Assembly: GCA_019459525.1 (NCBI GenBank)
Contig: JAIBEY010000017.1
Span: forward strand, 1-64,000
Reading direction: 5' to 3'
Source of the DNA: Prolixibacteraceae bacterium
GTDB taxonomy: Bacteria; Bacteroidota; Bacteroidia; Bacteroidales; Prolixibacteraceae
Length of the DNA: 64,000 nt
The notes under the pieces are model-generated. The model did no database searches. It was not told where the DNA came from and saw only the letters and a list, made by a program, of their open reading frames with translations. Of this stretch, positions 17,783 through 26,304 are shown piece after piece (position 1 is the stretch's first letter; each line of letters begins with the position of its first letter). Made by a program: the position numbers and the translations under genes.

Positions 17783-19009
17783 ATGAAGAAAAAACAAAAC
17801 ATAGCATCAAATACAGCGGAAAAGAGTGAATCGTTCTTTCGGAAGAATCCCTTTTTCAGGGTCTTCTTTCGCGAAATCGACCGGATGTCGGGCTCAACGA
17901 TTTACCTGTTCACCACCCTGGTCGGTCCGCTGATCTCGTTTGTGATTCTGCTATCGATCTTTTCTGATGGGGTTCCGCGAAACCTTCCGGTAGGCATAGT
18001 TGATCTGGATCACTCTATCCTGTCGCGGAAAATTACGATGTGGATTGGCGCTTCGCCGGAAGCCGAGATTGCGATGCATTTTCCGAATCAGGAAGAAGCT
18101 TACCAGCAGATGGAGCAGGGAAAACTGGATGCCATTGTACTTATTCCGGAAGGAACCGAAAAAGGTATTTTGAAAGGGAGCAGCCAAAGTATCCCGGTTT
18201 TTATCAACAACTCCAACATGCTGAAAGGTGGGTTCCTGCAAAAAGGAATTTACAAATCGCTGGCAACTCTTTCAGGAGGAATAAAGCTGCAACTGGCGAT
18301 GAAAAGCGGCTTGCCCGAACGACAGGCGAAGGCTAAAATCCAACCAGTCAAGCTACAGCAGCATATCCTTTTTAATCCCTTCGGAAATTATTCCTACTTT
18401 CTGTTGAGTGCCCTTTTACCATTGATGATTGTTGTTTTCACACTGCTATCGGGAGTTTTTGCTGTCGGTACAGAAGTGCGCGAAGGAACCGGTCCTGATT
18501 GGCTCGATCATTCGGCGGGAAGCGTGATTGTTGCCCTAGTCGGTAAGTTGCTGCCTTATACCATTTTGCTTCTTATCGATACGGTGGTGATGAATGTGGT
18601 ACTGTTTATCCGAATGGGAACACCGCTTCAGGGTAGTTTCGTCTTTATCGTGCTGGGCGAAATAATGATGATCGTGACCTATCAACTGCTTGCAGTTTTG
18701 CTGGTTTCGGTAACGGCTAACCTTCGCTTAGCGCTTTCGCTGGCCAGCGCCTATGCCATGATGGCGCTCACTTTCTCCGGATTGACCTTTCCTCAGTTTG
18801 CTATGCCAATTGCCGCCGAGGCTGTTTCGTACCTTTTCCCATTCACGCATTGGGTGAAGATATTCATTTCGCAGGCCATGCGGGGCGAATCGCTGATACA
18901 TGTTGTTGGTCCAATGGCAGCATTTTTTGCATTTATTCTGCTGTCGGTTAGCTTTTTACCACGCCTGAAGAGACTGTTGAAAGAGGAAAAATATTGGGGG
19001 AAAATATAA
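17783..19009 (+). CDS. ABC-2 type transporter permease (YbhS/YbhR-like), first
   Basis: 408 residues from the ATG at 17783; a TTG ten codons upstream is a less likely start. The layout is typical of long ABC-2 permeases: one N-terminal membrane helix (about 40-65), a large extracytoplasmic domain (VGIVDLDHSILSR onward), then five membrane helices in the C-terminal half. It pairs with the second permease at 19086 to form a heterodimer. No ABC ATPase gene lies in the group. It probably exports a drug, lipid or polymer through the adaptor and TolC-like duct. Confidence 0.88.
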   Translation: MKKKQNIASNTAEKSESFFRKNPFFRVFFREIDRMSGSTIYLFTTLVGPLISFVILLSIFSDGVPRNLPVGIVDLDHSILSRKITMWIGASPEAEIAMHFPNQEEAYQQMEQGKLDAIVLIPEGTEKGILKGSSQSIPVFINNSNMLKGGFLQKGIYKSLATLSGGIKLQLAMKSGLPERQAKAKIQPVKLQQHILFNPFGNYSYFLLSALLPLMIVVFTLLSGVFAVGTEVREGTGPDWLDHSAGSVIVALVGKLLPYTILLLIDTVVMNVVLFIRMGTPLQGSFVFIVLGEIMMIVTYQLLAVLLVSVTANLRLALSLASAYAMMALTFSGLTFPQFAMPIAAEAVSYLFPFTHWVKIFISQAMRGESLIHVVGPMAAFFAFILLSVSFLPRLKRLLKEEKYWGKI

Positions 19010-19015
19010 CCCGAT

Positions 19016-19067
19016 TTGACGTAGAGACGCGATTGTAGAGACGCGATTAATCGCGTCTCTACGTCAA
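19016..19067. repeat. Nested palindromic repeat made of 7-nt blocks, copy B
   Basis: A perfect 28-bp palindrome (19035-19062) consists of four 7-nt blocks: GTAGAGA, CGCGATT, AATCGCG and TCTCTAC. It is preceded directly by an extra GTAGAGA and CGCGATT pair (19021-19034). The 19-nt arm 19016-19034 is also the exact reverse complement of 19049-19067, so alternative hairpins can form. It lies between the two permease genes and matches the family at 444-489. Confidence 0.9.
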
Positions 19068-19085
19068 CTAAATAAACGATTAATC

Positions 19086-20300
19086 ATGTTCAAAAAAATA
19101 TACAGAGGCATTGAAATGACGGGGCAGTTTTACCGCGAGGAATTCCGAGATATTCGCCGCGACAGCGGAGCTATCCTGATTCTGATCGGCGCCCTGATGA
19201 TCTACCCGATTATCTATTCCATCGCCTACAAAAACGAAGTTGTTCGCGAACTGAAAACCATCATTGTCGATCTGGACCGGACCACCACCAGCCACCAGTT
19301 GATTAAGATGCTTGAAGGAGCCGAACAGATTGAAATCGATCATGTTGCTGCAAGCCTGGAGGAGGCAAAAGATGATTTTTATAAAGGACATTCAGGTGGA
19401 ATCGTGGTAATTCCGCAACATTTTGAAAAAGACATCCTGAATGGGAAACAAACCAATGTATCGGTTTTTGCCGATGGAAGTTATTTCCTGATTTACCGCC
19501 AGTTGGTTGCCGGATCGGTAAAAACTGTGGGGACATTTTCCGCCGGAATTGAGATCAAAAAGCTGATGATGGAAGGCAAAACGTACGATCAGGCGATCCA
19601 GCAACGCGATCCGCTGTCAGCCGATATTCATTTCTGGTTTAATCCTTCCTCCGGATATGGTTCGTTCGTGATGCCCGGAATCATCATTATTATTTTGCAA
19701 CAAACGTTGCTGATCGGAATCGGCATGCTGGGCGGAACTGCCAAAGAGAAAAACCGCGACAGCTTTTTGGTTCCTGTTGCCCTGAAAAAAGGCGGAGTTT
19801 TTCCGATTTTGTTTGGAAAAACCTTGTCGTACCTCACCATTTACGCGGTTAATTGTGTCATTACAATGATCTGGATTCATTCGTGGTTCAATTATCCCAA
19901 CCAAGGCAGTTACATCACGGTGCTGATGCTGACTTTACCTTTCCTTTTGTCGGTAATTTTTATGGGAATTACGCTGTCGGTTTTATTTAAACGGCGCGAA
20001 TCATCGATCATGTTTATGGTTTTCCTGTCGCCCATCGTCGTTTTCCTGAGCGGAATTTCGTGGCCGGCCTCGTCCATTCCTCCGATTGTTTACAATCTGG
20101 CTCACCTTTTTCCATCAACCATTATGATGCCAGCTTATCTGCGGGTTCGTAGTATGGGTGTTGGGATAGAGGCCATTAAACACGAATATTTCCTGATGCT
20201 TTTGCAGATGTGCTTCTATTTCTGCACAGCGGCCGTGGCTCTGTATTTTTCGGCAAAGCATAATGCGAAACGGATTTTGCCTGATAATACGACGAACTGA
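19086..20300 (+). CDS. ABC-2 type transporter permease, second
   Basis: A 404-residue partner permease with the same architecture as its upstream neighbour: an N-terminal membrane helix (about 28-48), an extracytoplasmic domain opening with TIIVDLDRTTTS, and C-terminal membrane helices (about 195-400). The conserved opening VDLD shared by both proteins supports an ancient duplication. It is the last gene of the tolC-hlyD-permease-permease group. The 76-bp gap from the first permease is taken up by a palindromic repeat. Confidence 0.88.
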   Translation: MFKKIYRGIEMTGQFYREEFRDIRRDSGAILILIGALMIYPIIYSIAYKNEVVRELKTIIVDLDRTTTSHQLIKMLEGAEQIEIDHVAASLEEAKDDFYKGHSGGIVVIPQHFEKDILNGKQTNVSVFADGSYFLIYRQLVAGSVKTVGTFSAGIEIKKLMMEGKTYDQAIQQRDPLSADIHFWFNPSSGYGSFVMPGIIIIILQQTLLIGIGMLGGTAKEKNRDSFLVPVALKKGGVFPILFGKTLSYLTIYAVNCVITMIWIHSWFNYPNQGSYITVLMLTLPFLLSVIFMGITLSVLFKRRESSIMFMVFLSPIVVFLSGISWPASSIPPIVYNLAHLFPSTIMMPAYLRVRSMGVGIEAIKHEYFLMLLQMCFYFCTAAVALYFSAKHNAKRILPDNTTN

Positions 20301-20366
20301 CTGCGATTAAAACACTGATTTATTATCAATTAATCAGATCATCTATTTCCAATGTAATAGTTGTGA

Positions 20367-20786
20367 CTATTCAATCGGCCCGCATTCAATGTAACCCCAT
20401 TGCGGAACATTCAGCTTCAGTGTTTGGCCTTCAATTTCAAACGAAGTTATTTTCGGAAGCATAGCTGCCAGTTTTTCCGAGAATTTACTGTCGCAGCAAG
20501 CCTCAGTACAGGCTGGAGATTCTACTTTAAGCTGATTGTTTTGCCCAATTGTAAAATTGCCCCCACAACTGTTAATGTCAAGTTTCAGGTTGTATGTTCC
20601 GGACTTACTGAAGGTCAGCAAAATCTTAGAATTCTCGTTTTTGGGATAAGCCACCGATTCTATTGACATAAAACCTTTTGCTTCCCAGGTATTGTAAAGC
20701 CCCGAATCCAGAGGTTTCCCATCTTCTTTGTTACAGTAAGTAGCGGTAAACATTAAAATTAGTGCAGCCAAAATTGAGATTTTCAT
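20367..20786 (-). CDS. Small cysteine-rich exported protein, META/HslJ-like
   Basis: 139 residues with an N-terminal hydrophobic signal ending near Cys18. The residue before that cysteine is Tyr, so the lipobox is atypical and lipid attachment uncertain. The body (NTWEAKGFMSIES, then FSKSGTYNLKLDINSCGGNFT) resembles the META/HslJ or heat-shock lipoprotein fold. A loop with a close cysteine cluster (PACTEACCDSKF) and a late Cys suggests disulfides or metal binding. No function can be assigned. Its stop lies 66 bp from the convergent permease stop. Confidence 0.6.
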   Translation of the reverse strand: MKISILAALILMFTATYCNKEDGKPLDSGLYNTWEAKGFMSIESVAYPKNENSKILLTFSKSGTYNLKLDINSCGGNFTIGQNNQLKVESPACTEACCDSKFSEKLAAMLPKITSFEIEGQTLKLNVPQWGYIECGPIE

Positions 20787-20846
20787 ATCCTATTTTTTGC
20801 AAGATGTAAAAATGTGTTCTGAAGTTGCGTTGAAAATTCCTCATTT

Positions 20847-21614
20847 TTAGTTGTCCAGCCAGTATTTGAAATCGGGAACACGTTCACGGCTAACCAAAAC
20901 CTCGACTTCAGGGTCGGGACGAAGTTGTATTTTTAACCGATTGTTGAAATAGGTATGGATTTTTTCGATGGCTTCGGGCTTGACCAGAAATTTACGGTTA
21001 ATCCGAAAAAATAGCTTCGGGTCGAGCATTTGTTCCAGTTCGTCAAGCGAATAATCGATCGGTAGCTTGTTTTTCGCAAAAGTAACAGCCCAACACATGC
21101 CTTCATTGAATAAGAAATAGGCAATATCTTCTACGTTTACCTGTTTCAACTGCTCACCAACCTTAATGAGTAGCCGCTTTTTATACTGGCTGGCTTGTAT
21201 TAACCTCGAGTAGAGTTGTTCGTACAATTGTTCCTGATTCTGGATCACGTTTTTATGTTGCTTCCTGAATTTCTCAAATGCCATCCGTAAGTCCTGAAAA
21301 TCAACCGGTTTAAGAAGATAATCAACACTGTTTACTTTGAAAGCCTGAATGGCGTATTCGTTGTAGGCTGTAGTAAAGATTACCGGAATTTCCAACCGCA
21401 CTTGTTTAAACAGATCGAAGCACGGGCCATCCGAAAGCTGGATGTCCATCAGTAACAAATCGGGATGTGGATGACTCGAAAACCATTCAACTCCCTGTTT
21501 GACCGATTCGATAATGCCCAGCAGTTCAATAGTAGGATCGTATCGGCAAATCAGTTTTACCAGATGTTCCGCCGACAGGCTTTCGTCCTCAAAGATCAAT
21601 ACTCTTAAGTTCAC
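20847..21614 (-). CDS. LytTR-family response regulator
   Basis: 255 residues from a GTG start at 21614. The N-terminal receiver has phospho-acceptor Asp57 (LLLMD) and Lys102 (LLKPV). The C-terminal LytTR DNA-binding domain (about 155-250) has the segments RLLIKVGEQ, FFRINRKFLV and RVPDFKYWL typical of the AlgR/AgrA/LytR type. It overlaps the 3' end of the sensor kinase gene by 26 bp, so the two form one translational unit. Target genes unknown. Confidence 0.92.
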   Translation of the reverse strand: MNLRVLIFEDESLSAEHLVKLICRYDPTIELLGIIESVKQGVEWFSSHPHPDLLLMDIQLSDGPCFDLFKQVRLEIPVIFTTAYNEYAIQAFKVNSVDYLLKPVDFQDLRMAFEKFRKQHKNVIQNQEQLYEQLYSRLIQASQYKKRLLIKVGEQLKQVNVEDIAYFLFNEGMCWAVTFAKNKLPIDYSLDELEQMLDPKLFFRINRKFLVKPEAIEKIHTYFNNRLKIQLRPDPEVEVLVSRERVPDFKYWLDN

Positions 21615-22677
21615 TTTTTTTCAGTTTTGGTAGTTTAATGCAGAACGTAAACGATGTTTCTTCCAGTTCAATTCCTTTTTCTGAAATCAGTTCATAGCGT
21701 TTGCGTATGTTTTCAAGTCCAATCCCTGACGAACCTTCGATCTGTTCGCGCCGGTTGAGGTTGTTCATTACCCGGATGGAATCGGCATCTTCGGTAATAC
21801 GCACTGACAAAGGCGATTCTTTTGAAAACCGGTTGTGCTTCACCGCGTTTTCAGCCAGCATTTGCAACGAATTTTTAGGGACAAACGTGTATCTTCTGGT
21901 GTCATCGCTAAGTTCGATACTAAACCGTATGCTGTCATTGTGCCTCACTGTCATCAGGAAAATATAGGCATTCAAAAAATCCAGTTCTTGCGAAAGGGGT
22001 ACAACCGTTTCATCCCTCACCTCAAGCACGTAACGGTAAATTTTCGATAACTGGTTGATGTATTGCGCAGCCAGGTCGGCATCTTTATGAACCAAAGTTG
22101 TTAATACGCTCAGGCTGTTAAAAAAAAAGTGCGGTTCAATCTGGTGTTTCAGCGTCTCGAACTGTGATCGGATGTTTTCTTTTTGCAAGCGTTCTGCCAT
22201 CACTTCGGCTTCCTGCCAGTTTCTGAAATAGAAGATAAACGAATGAAAACCAATGATTATTAAAGATATAATGACCATCATTACGGTTAATTCACGATCG
22301 AGAACAACATAGTCAGCCCACAATTTCTCCTGATGGATAAACACAAAAAACAAATTGTAATACAATTCGCCGTATAAAGCGGTGAAACCAATACAATACA
22401 CCAAAAGCACCACGCCCAGAATTACAAAACGCATGGTTTGCCCGAAATAATTCCTGACCAAGCGGTTGATACGGTTGGTCATCCAAATCCCGGTTTCCCA
22501 TACCATCCATCCGAAAAAGAGAAAGAACAAATGAAAGAAAATTCCCCGCAAATCATACTGCCAAAGACTAGAAAACGAGCGGTCGTAGAACTTATACAAA
22601 TAATGCACTCCATTAAGAATCAGGAAAATGGACAAGTATTTCAGAACAATTTCGTTAATCCGGGTTCCAGGTTTCAT
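21589..22677 (-). CDS. LytS-like sensor histidine kinase
   Basis: 362 residues with four predicted membrane helices (about 13-30, 44-65, 83-110 and 130-150). The His_kinase domain of the LytS/YehU type (PF06580) has phospho-acceptor His183 in QIEPHFFFNSL, and the HATPase domain has LQMLAENAVKHN and SGIGLENIRKRY. There is no separate sensor domain, so the membrane helices or a partner must sense the signal. It is cognate to the overlapping LytTR regulator. Confidence 0.92.
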   Translation of the reverse strand: MKPGTRINEIVLKYLSIFLILNGVHYLYKFYDRSFSSLWQYDLRGIFFHLFFLFFGWMVWETGIWMTNRINRLVRNYFGQTMRFVILGVVLLVYCIGFTALYGELYYNLFFVFIHQEKLWADYVVLDRELTVMMVIISLIIIGFHSFIFYFRNWQEAEVMAERLQKENIRSQFETLKHQIEPHFFFNSLSVLTTLVHKDADLAAQYINQLSKIYRYVLEVRDETVVPLSQELDFLNAYIFLMTVRHNDSIRFSIELSDDTRRYTFVPKNSLQMLAENAVKHNRFSKESPLSVRITEDADSIRVMNNLNRREQIEGSSGIGLENIRKRYELISEKGIELEETSFTFCIKLPKLKKSELKSIDL

Positions 22678-22718
22678 TTCGCTGTAGTTTTCAATGAATG
22701 AATAAAAAATGCTCAGCT

Positions 22719-23702
22719 TTACTGTAAATAACCATACTGCTCAAACCACTCCAGCGCATCTTCTATGGCTTGGGAAATTGGAGTCTGCGGCATTTGAAGT
22801 TCCTGAACGGCCTTGACCGAAGAATAATAATTGTCGGCGCAAAGCAATCGGGCATTCACCGGGTTCAGTTTAGCGGGTTTCCCTATTACGTTTTCGTACA
22901 AACTGCCTAACGCCCCGGCTAAATGAACAGATTGACGAGGCATTGGCAGCAATAGTTGGGGTCGTCCGTGTATTAACCTTAATTTGTCAAAAAAATTGTG
23001 GTAAGTGAGGTTCTCGTTGGCTAACAAGTAACATTCGCCTGATCGGCCAAGCTTGATTGCATTCACAATGCCATGAGCCACATCGGCCACATGCACAAAA
23101 TTTTTACCTCCAGGCGGATAAATCATCAGCTTCTTTTGCTGTGCCATAAGGATAATCTGACCCGAACTGGGCCTGGCATCGTATTTCCCCAGCATAAATG
23201 TTGGATTTACCACTACTGCCGGAAGCCCACTTCTGCGGAATTCGCCTAAAACGAGGTTCTGCGCCATGTATTTGCTTACCATGTAGCCGGATTTTCCACT
23301 CGTGCTGAACGGAGATTCTTCCGTCCCGGGATTTGATTTCGATCCCGGGTTAAACGCATTGGCCGAACTTACAAAAATGAACTTTTCAATTCCCCTGCGA
23401 ACAGCCTCATCCAAAAGCAATTGGGTGGTATCAACATTCGTTCTTTTATACGCATCGTAATGAGTAGGCCACTGGTTGGTATTGGCCGCCGCATGAACCA
23501 CCACTTCACAACCCGCAAAAGCCTTCCGCACATCGGCCTGATTGGTAATTTCACCCTTAAACAGTTCAACATCCACTTTTTTAAGCGAGAGCAGGTTGCT
23601 GCTTTCGCGCACCATTCCGCGCACTTCGTATCCTGAATAGAGCAACTCACGAACCAGGTTGCTTGCCAGCAACCCGTTTGCCCCTGTAACCAATACTTTC
23701 AT
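22719..23702 (-). CDS. NAD-dependent epimerase/dehydratase (extended SDR)
   Basis: 327 residues from the ATG at 23702; a start nine codons upstream (23729) is possible. The N-terminus VLVTGANGLLASNL is the NAD(P)-binding TGxxGxxxxN-type motif, and the active site is Ser in VSSANAF with YMVSK (YxxxK). The overall sequence resembles dihydroflavonol-reductase/HpnA-like or 3-beta-hydroxysteroid-dehydrogenase-like members that act on lipids, terpenoids or sugars. It lies on the same strand as the SDR-DUF2062-START group upstream but is separated from it by a MITE-like element. Confidence 0.87.
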   Translation of the reverse strand: MKVLVTGANGLLASNLVRELLYSGYEVRGMVRESSNLLSLKKVDVELFKGEITNQADVRKAFAGCEVVVHAAANTNQWPTHYDAYKRTNVDTTQLLLDEAVRRGIEKFIFVSSANAFNPGSKSNPGTEESPFSTSGKSGYMVSKYMAQNLVLGEFRRSGLPAVVVNPTFMLGKYDARPSSGQIILMAQQKKLMIYPPGGKNFVHVADVAHGIVNAIKLGRSGECYLLANENLTYHNFFDKLRLIHGRPQLLLPMPRQSVHLAGALGSLYENVIGKPAKLNPVNARLLCADNYYSSVKAVQELQMPQTPISQAIEDALEWFEQYGYLQ

Positions 23703-24088
23703 CTTAATTGTATTATCGATTGTTTTCAATTATGGATTTCCGGAGTTTCCTCAACAGAGATTCGATTTAAAACACAGGCTAATAAGGTTCGTGCCATGGT
23801 CGTTTAAATATCTACTGAGGTTAAAAAGTATATGATAATCTGAGTTCGATATAAACAGTAAAAATAATAGACTGAGCAACAGTTCGTTAGATTTGCCGTA
23901 GGCAATCAATATCAATAGAAAATGTTACCCACAAGCAAAAATATTGTCCGTAGGACATTAAGATTGTTCAAGGCTGTATATCTCCTAACGGAGAATGGGT
24001 ATTCAAAATGATTTTATTCTATTGACATTGAACTCATAACGGAGTAAATGTGTTATGTTCTATAATTTTTTATATCGAACTCAGACAA
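23703..24088. other. 386-bp intergenic region holding a MITE-like element
   Basis: No coding sequence is supported in either strand. The region is AT-rich. From 23839 to 24085 it is occupied by an element bounded by 17-bp perfect inverted repeats; 23703-23838 shows nothing recognisable. Confidence 0.7.
23839..24085. mobile_element. MITE-like element with 17-bp terminal inverted repeats and mini-hairpins
   Basis: TCTGAGTTCGATATAAA at 23839-23855 is the exact reverse complement of 24069-24085. Inside are three short hairpins: TTGCC-GTA-GGCAA (23893-23905), TGTCC-GTA-GGACA (23945-23957) and TCTCC-TAAC-GGAGA (23981-23994). Their cores are alike (CCGTAGG, or CCGTTAGG reversed) but their outer stem bases differ in a paired way. 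No transposase is encoded and no clear target duplication is visible. The right end lies 3 bp from the stop of the SDR gene. It could be a non-autonomous transposon or a structured RNA gene. Confidence 0.65.
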
Positions 24089-24889
24089 TTAAAGTTCGCG
24101 CTGTATAACTCTTGAACTTAGCGAAAGCCTTATTCCTGAAGGGATCAGGCTCATCAGGAAAACATTAATCCGGTTAAGGTAGCCTGGAATAATGACCGCT
24201 TTTCCGCGAATCAGGTTGTGGACCGAAATACGGGCAATCGCCGAGGCCGAAACCAGAGCCAGGCGACCGAGCGCACCCTGTTTCTGAATGCGGGCTACAA
24301 CATCGGGATTGGTCATGATTGGTCCCGGATTGACCACACTTACCCTGATGTTTGTATTGCGCAATTCGGCTTTCAACCCTCGGGTAAAGTGGTAGATAAA
24401 TGCTTTCGAGGCCGGGTAAACAGTTTTGTATGGTAACGGTGCAAATGCGGCCATGCTCGACACATTCAAGATGTAGGCTTTCCGGTGCATTTTTAATTCC
24501 GGGATTAAAAGCCTGACCAGTAACGAAGTTGCACGGATATTCAACTGGATTAGTCGGTCGATGTAATCGGTCGGAGTGGTTTCAAACGAGCGGGTACCGC
24601 CAATACCAGCATTGTTAATCAGCACATTGACCGAAAAATTGGCAATTACCCAGGCAGCGAGCAGTTCAACCTGTTCTTTGTCGGTCAAATCAATTTCGTA
24701 GTGGCAGACTATAACCTCATACTTTCCGGATAGTTGGGCGCACAACTCCGGGAGATTTTCGCCGGGCAACGAAACCAGTATCAGATTCATTTTTCGCCGG
24801 GCACATTCAATGGCAAGTTCTTTTCCAAGACCTGTGCTGGCTCCGGTAATAAGCGTGAACAAACTGTTTTTTGTTTCCTGTATTTTCAT
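24089..24889 (-). CDS. Short-chain dehydrogenase/reductase (SDR)
   Basis: A 266-residue classical SDR with the nucleotide-binding motif TGASTGLGKE, the structural NNAG motif, a catalytic Ser in VSSMAAF and the YPASK (YxxxK) motif. The C-terminal part has a hydrophobic stretch (VFLMSLIPSGIRLSLS) that suggests membrane association, as in ketoacyl- or steroid-type SDRs. Its ATG overlaps the stop of the DUF2062 gene by 4 bp (ATGA). Substrate unknown; the lipid-binding START gene in the same unit points to a lipophilic one. Confidence 0.9.
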   Translation of the reverse strand: MKIQETKNSLFTLITGASTGLGKELAIECARRKMNLILVSLPGENLPELCAQLSGKYEVIVCHYEIDLTDKEQVELLAAWVIANFSVNVLINNAGIGGTRSFETTPTDYIDRLIQLNIRATSLLVRLLIPELKMHRKAYILNVSSMAAFAPLPYKTVYPASKAFIYHFTRGLKAELRNTNIRVSVVNPGPIMTNPDVVARIQKQGALGRLALVSASAIARISVHNLIRGKAVIIPGYLNRINVFLMSLIPSGIRLSLSSRVIQREL

Positions 24890-25350
24890 TGTTTTCTGTA
24901 TTTCCTGAGGATAAAATAACTGAGATGATAAGCCAAAAAGGCAAATGGTATTCCGAGTAAAAATCCTCCAACTGCGAGGGTTAAAAGAATTTCCGATCCG
25001 TGGTGGAAAATTTCGGTTAAAACCCGGAATGAAAATTCAGCAGGGAATTCGAACGATTGTTGGCAACCGGTAATCTGTTTCCCGACCAGGTAATTCAGCC
25101 CGAAGAAGAATGGAGCGGTTATCGGGTTAATATTGAAAACCCCAATCCCGGCGGCCAGTTTATTCCATTTCAGGACCGAGGCAATAGCCACTGCAAGAAT
25201 TGCTTTTACGCCAACCAGCGGCATTAACCCAATGAAAATCCCGAGCGAATAACCACTGGCAATTTGGTGCGGGTCGCCCTCAATTTTTTGAATCAACCGG
25301 CCCGCATTTAGTTTGCTGGCCAGCCAATGGCGAACGACTGAAATACTCAT
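24886..25350 (-). CDS. DUF2062 domain membrane protein
   Basis: 154 residues from the ATG at 25350, which shares one base with the TGA of the START gene; a GTG one codon earlier is possible. Three hydrophobic segments surround the family's conserved core, ASGYSLGIFIGLMPLVGVK, NINPITAPFFFGLNYLVGK and the C-terminal glycine-rich helix. DUF2062 proteins are small integral membrane proteins of unknown function, often linked to lipid or glycosyl-transfer genes. The gene sits in the middle of an overlapping three-gene unit. Confidence 0.87.
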   Translation of the reverse strand: MSISVVRHWLASKLNAGRLIQKIEGDPHQIASGYSLGIFIGLMPLVGVKAILAVAIASVLKWNKLAAGIGVFNINPITAPFFFGLNYLVGKQITGCQQSFEFPAEFSFRVLTEIFHHGSEILLTLAVGGFLLGIPFAFLAYHLSYFILRKYRKQ

Positions 25351-26060
25351 CACCGTTCAGCAATTTTTTTCACGTTCACCACGCAGTTAACCATCTCGTT
25401 GAATACAAACGGATCGGTTACCCACCGCGGTAAAAATGGCTTCGTCTTCGAGAACATGTAATAGCGCATGCGGGTGTGGGTATCGCCGGTTGATACAAAT
25501 TCCCAACGGCCTTCGAAATGAGACAATCTCCGGTACTTTCCGTCTTCGGGCAAATAGTCGGGTTGTCCTGAAATACCAATTGTAATGGCATGGTTCTCCG
25601 GATTGAGCTTCATTTCATTCCTTGTAACCAGATCGAACCTCAGGGCCGGCAGAAAATTAAACCGCGAATAGGCATACCATTCCGAATCCGAATTTTCGTG
25701 CAAAACTTTGTATTCGTCGGCCATCGACAGCCACTCGGTGCCGTACTTTTCGTTTCGGATGATTTGGGCAATTTCGCCCGGAGAGGAATTTACCTGAATC
25801 TCGGCATACAGTTCGCGGGCTTTTCGGCCAGGCTCAGCCTCCACCCAACGCTGATAAATAAAAACATCATCATCGTGTTTGCGAAGTTCCCAGTTACTGG
25901 CTTTGCCGGAATCCCCAGTCGGGAATGCACTAAAATCTATTGGATTTTCAACAATGCGACTCTTGATTTCAACCGGAGTCTTGGTCAACTCCATTTGGTG
26001 TTCCTTCCCGGCAGGTCCTGAACCGGGGGGATGTAATAAAAGAATCAATAAAATAATCAT
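25350..26060 (-). CDS. START/SRPBCC lipid-binding domain protein, exported
   Basis: 236 residues from the ATG at 26060. A longer frame starting at 26129 has no better support. The N-terminus is a short hydrophobic stretch (MIILLILLLH) that may serve as signal or anchor. Residues of about 50-236 follow the START/SRPBCC pattern, with segments DDVFIYQRWVEAEPG, YGTEWLSMADEYKVL and the closing C-terminal helix. START folds bind single lipid or polyketide molecules in a hydrophobic tunnel. The gene begins a three-gene overlapping unit with DUF2062 and SDR genes. Confidence 0.8.
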   Translation of the reverse strand: MIILLILLLHPPGSGPAGKEHQMELTKTPVEIKSRIVENPIDFSAFPTGDSGKASNWELRKHDDDVFIYQRWVEAEPGRKARELYAEIQVNSSPGEIAQIIRNEKYGTEWLSMADEYKVLHENSDSEWYAYSRFNFLPALRFDLVTRNEMKLNPENHAITIGISGQPDYLPEDGKYRRLSHFEGRWEFVSTGDTHTRMRYYMFSKTKPFLPRWVTDPFVFNEMVNCVVNVKKIAER

Positions 26061-26245
26061 GGCTTTTCTGTTTTTGTTTTCTGAAAAAATTGTTTCTGCA
26101 AAGCAAATTACAAATCGCGGAGCCAACAACGCTATAGAAATGAACTGTCGTTCGGGCGTGTTGAATTGTTGTTTTGTATGTTTGAGTTGTTTGCAGGTAT
26201 TGACAGGAAAAAAACAGGAAAGTTGAATGAGTGGGGTAAAAACAA

Positions 26246-26278
26246 ACAGAGCAGGTGACTTGAAGTCACCTGCTCTGT
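26246..26278 (-). terminator. Strong hairpin terminator of the hexokinase gene
   Basis: A perfect 15-bp stem (26246-26260 with 26264-26278, arm starting ACAGAGCAGG) has a 3-nt loop. A T-rich tract follows on the minus strand, 27 bp past the hexokinase stop. Confidence 0.85.
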
Positions 26279-26304
26279 AAAATATCTAAAAATAACTGAT
26301 TTGA

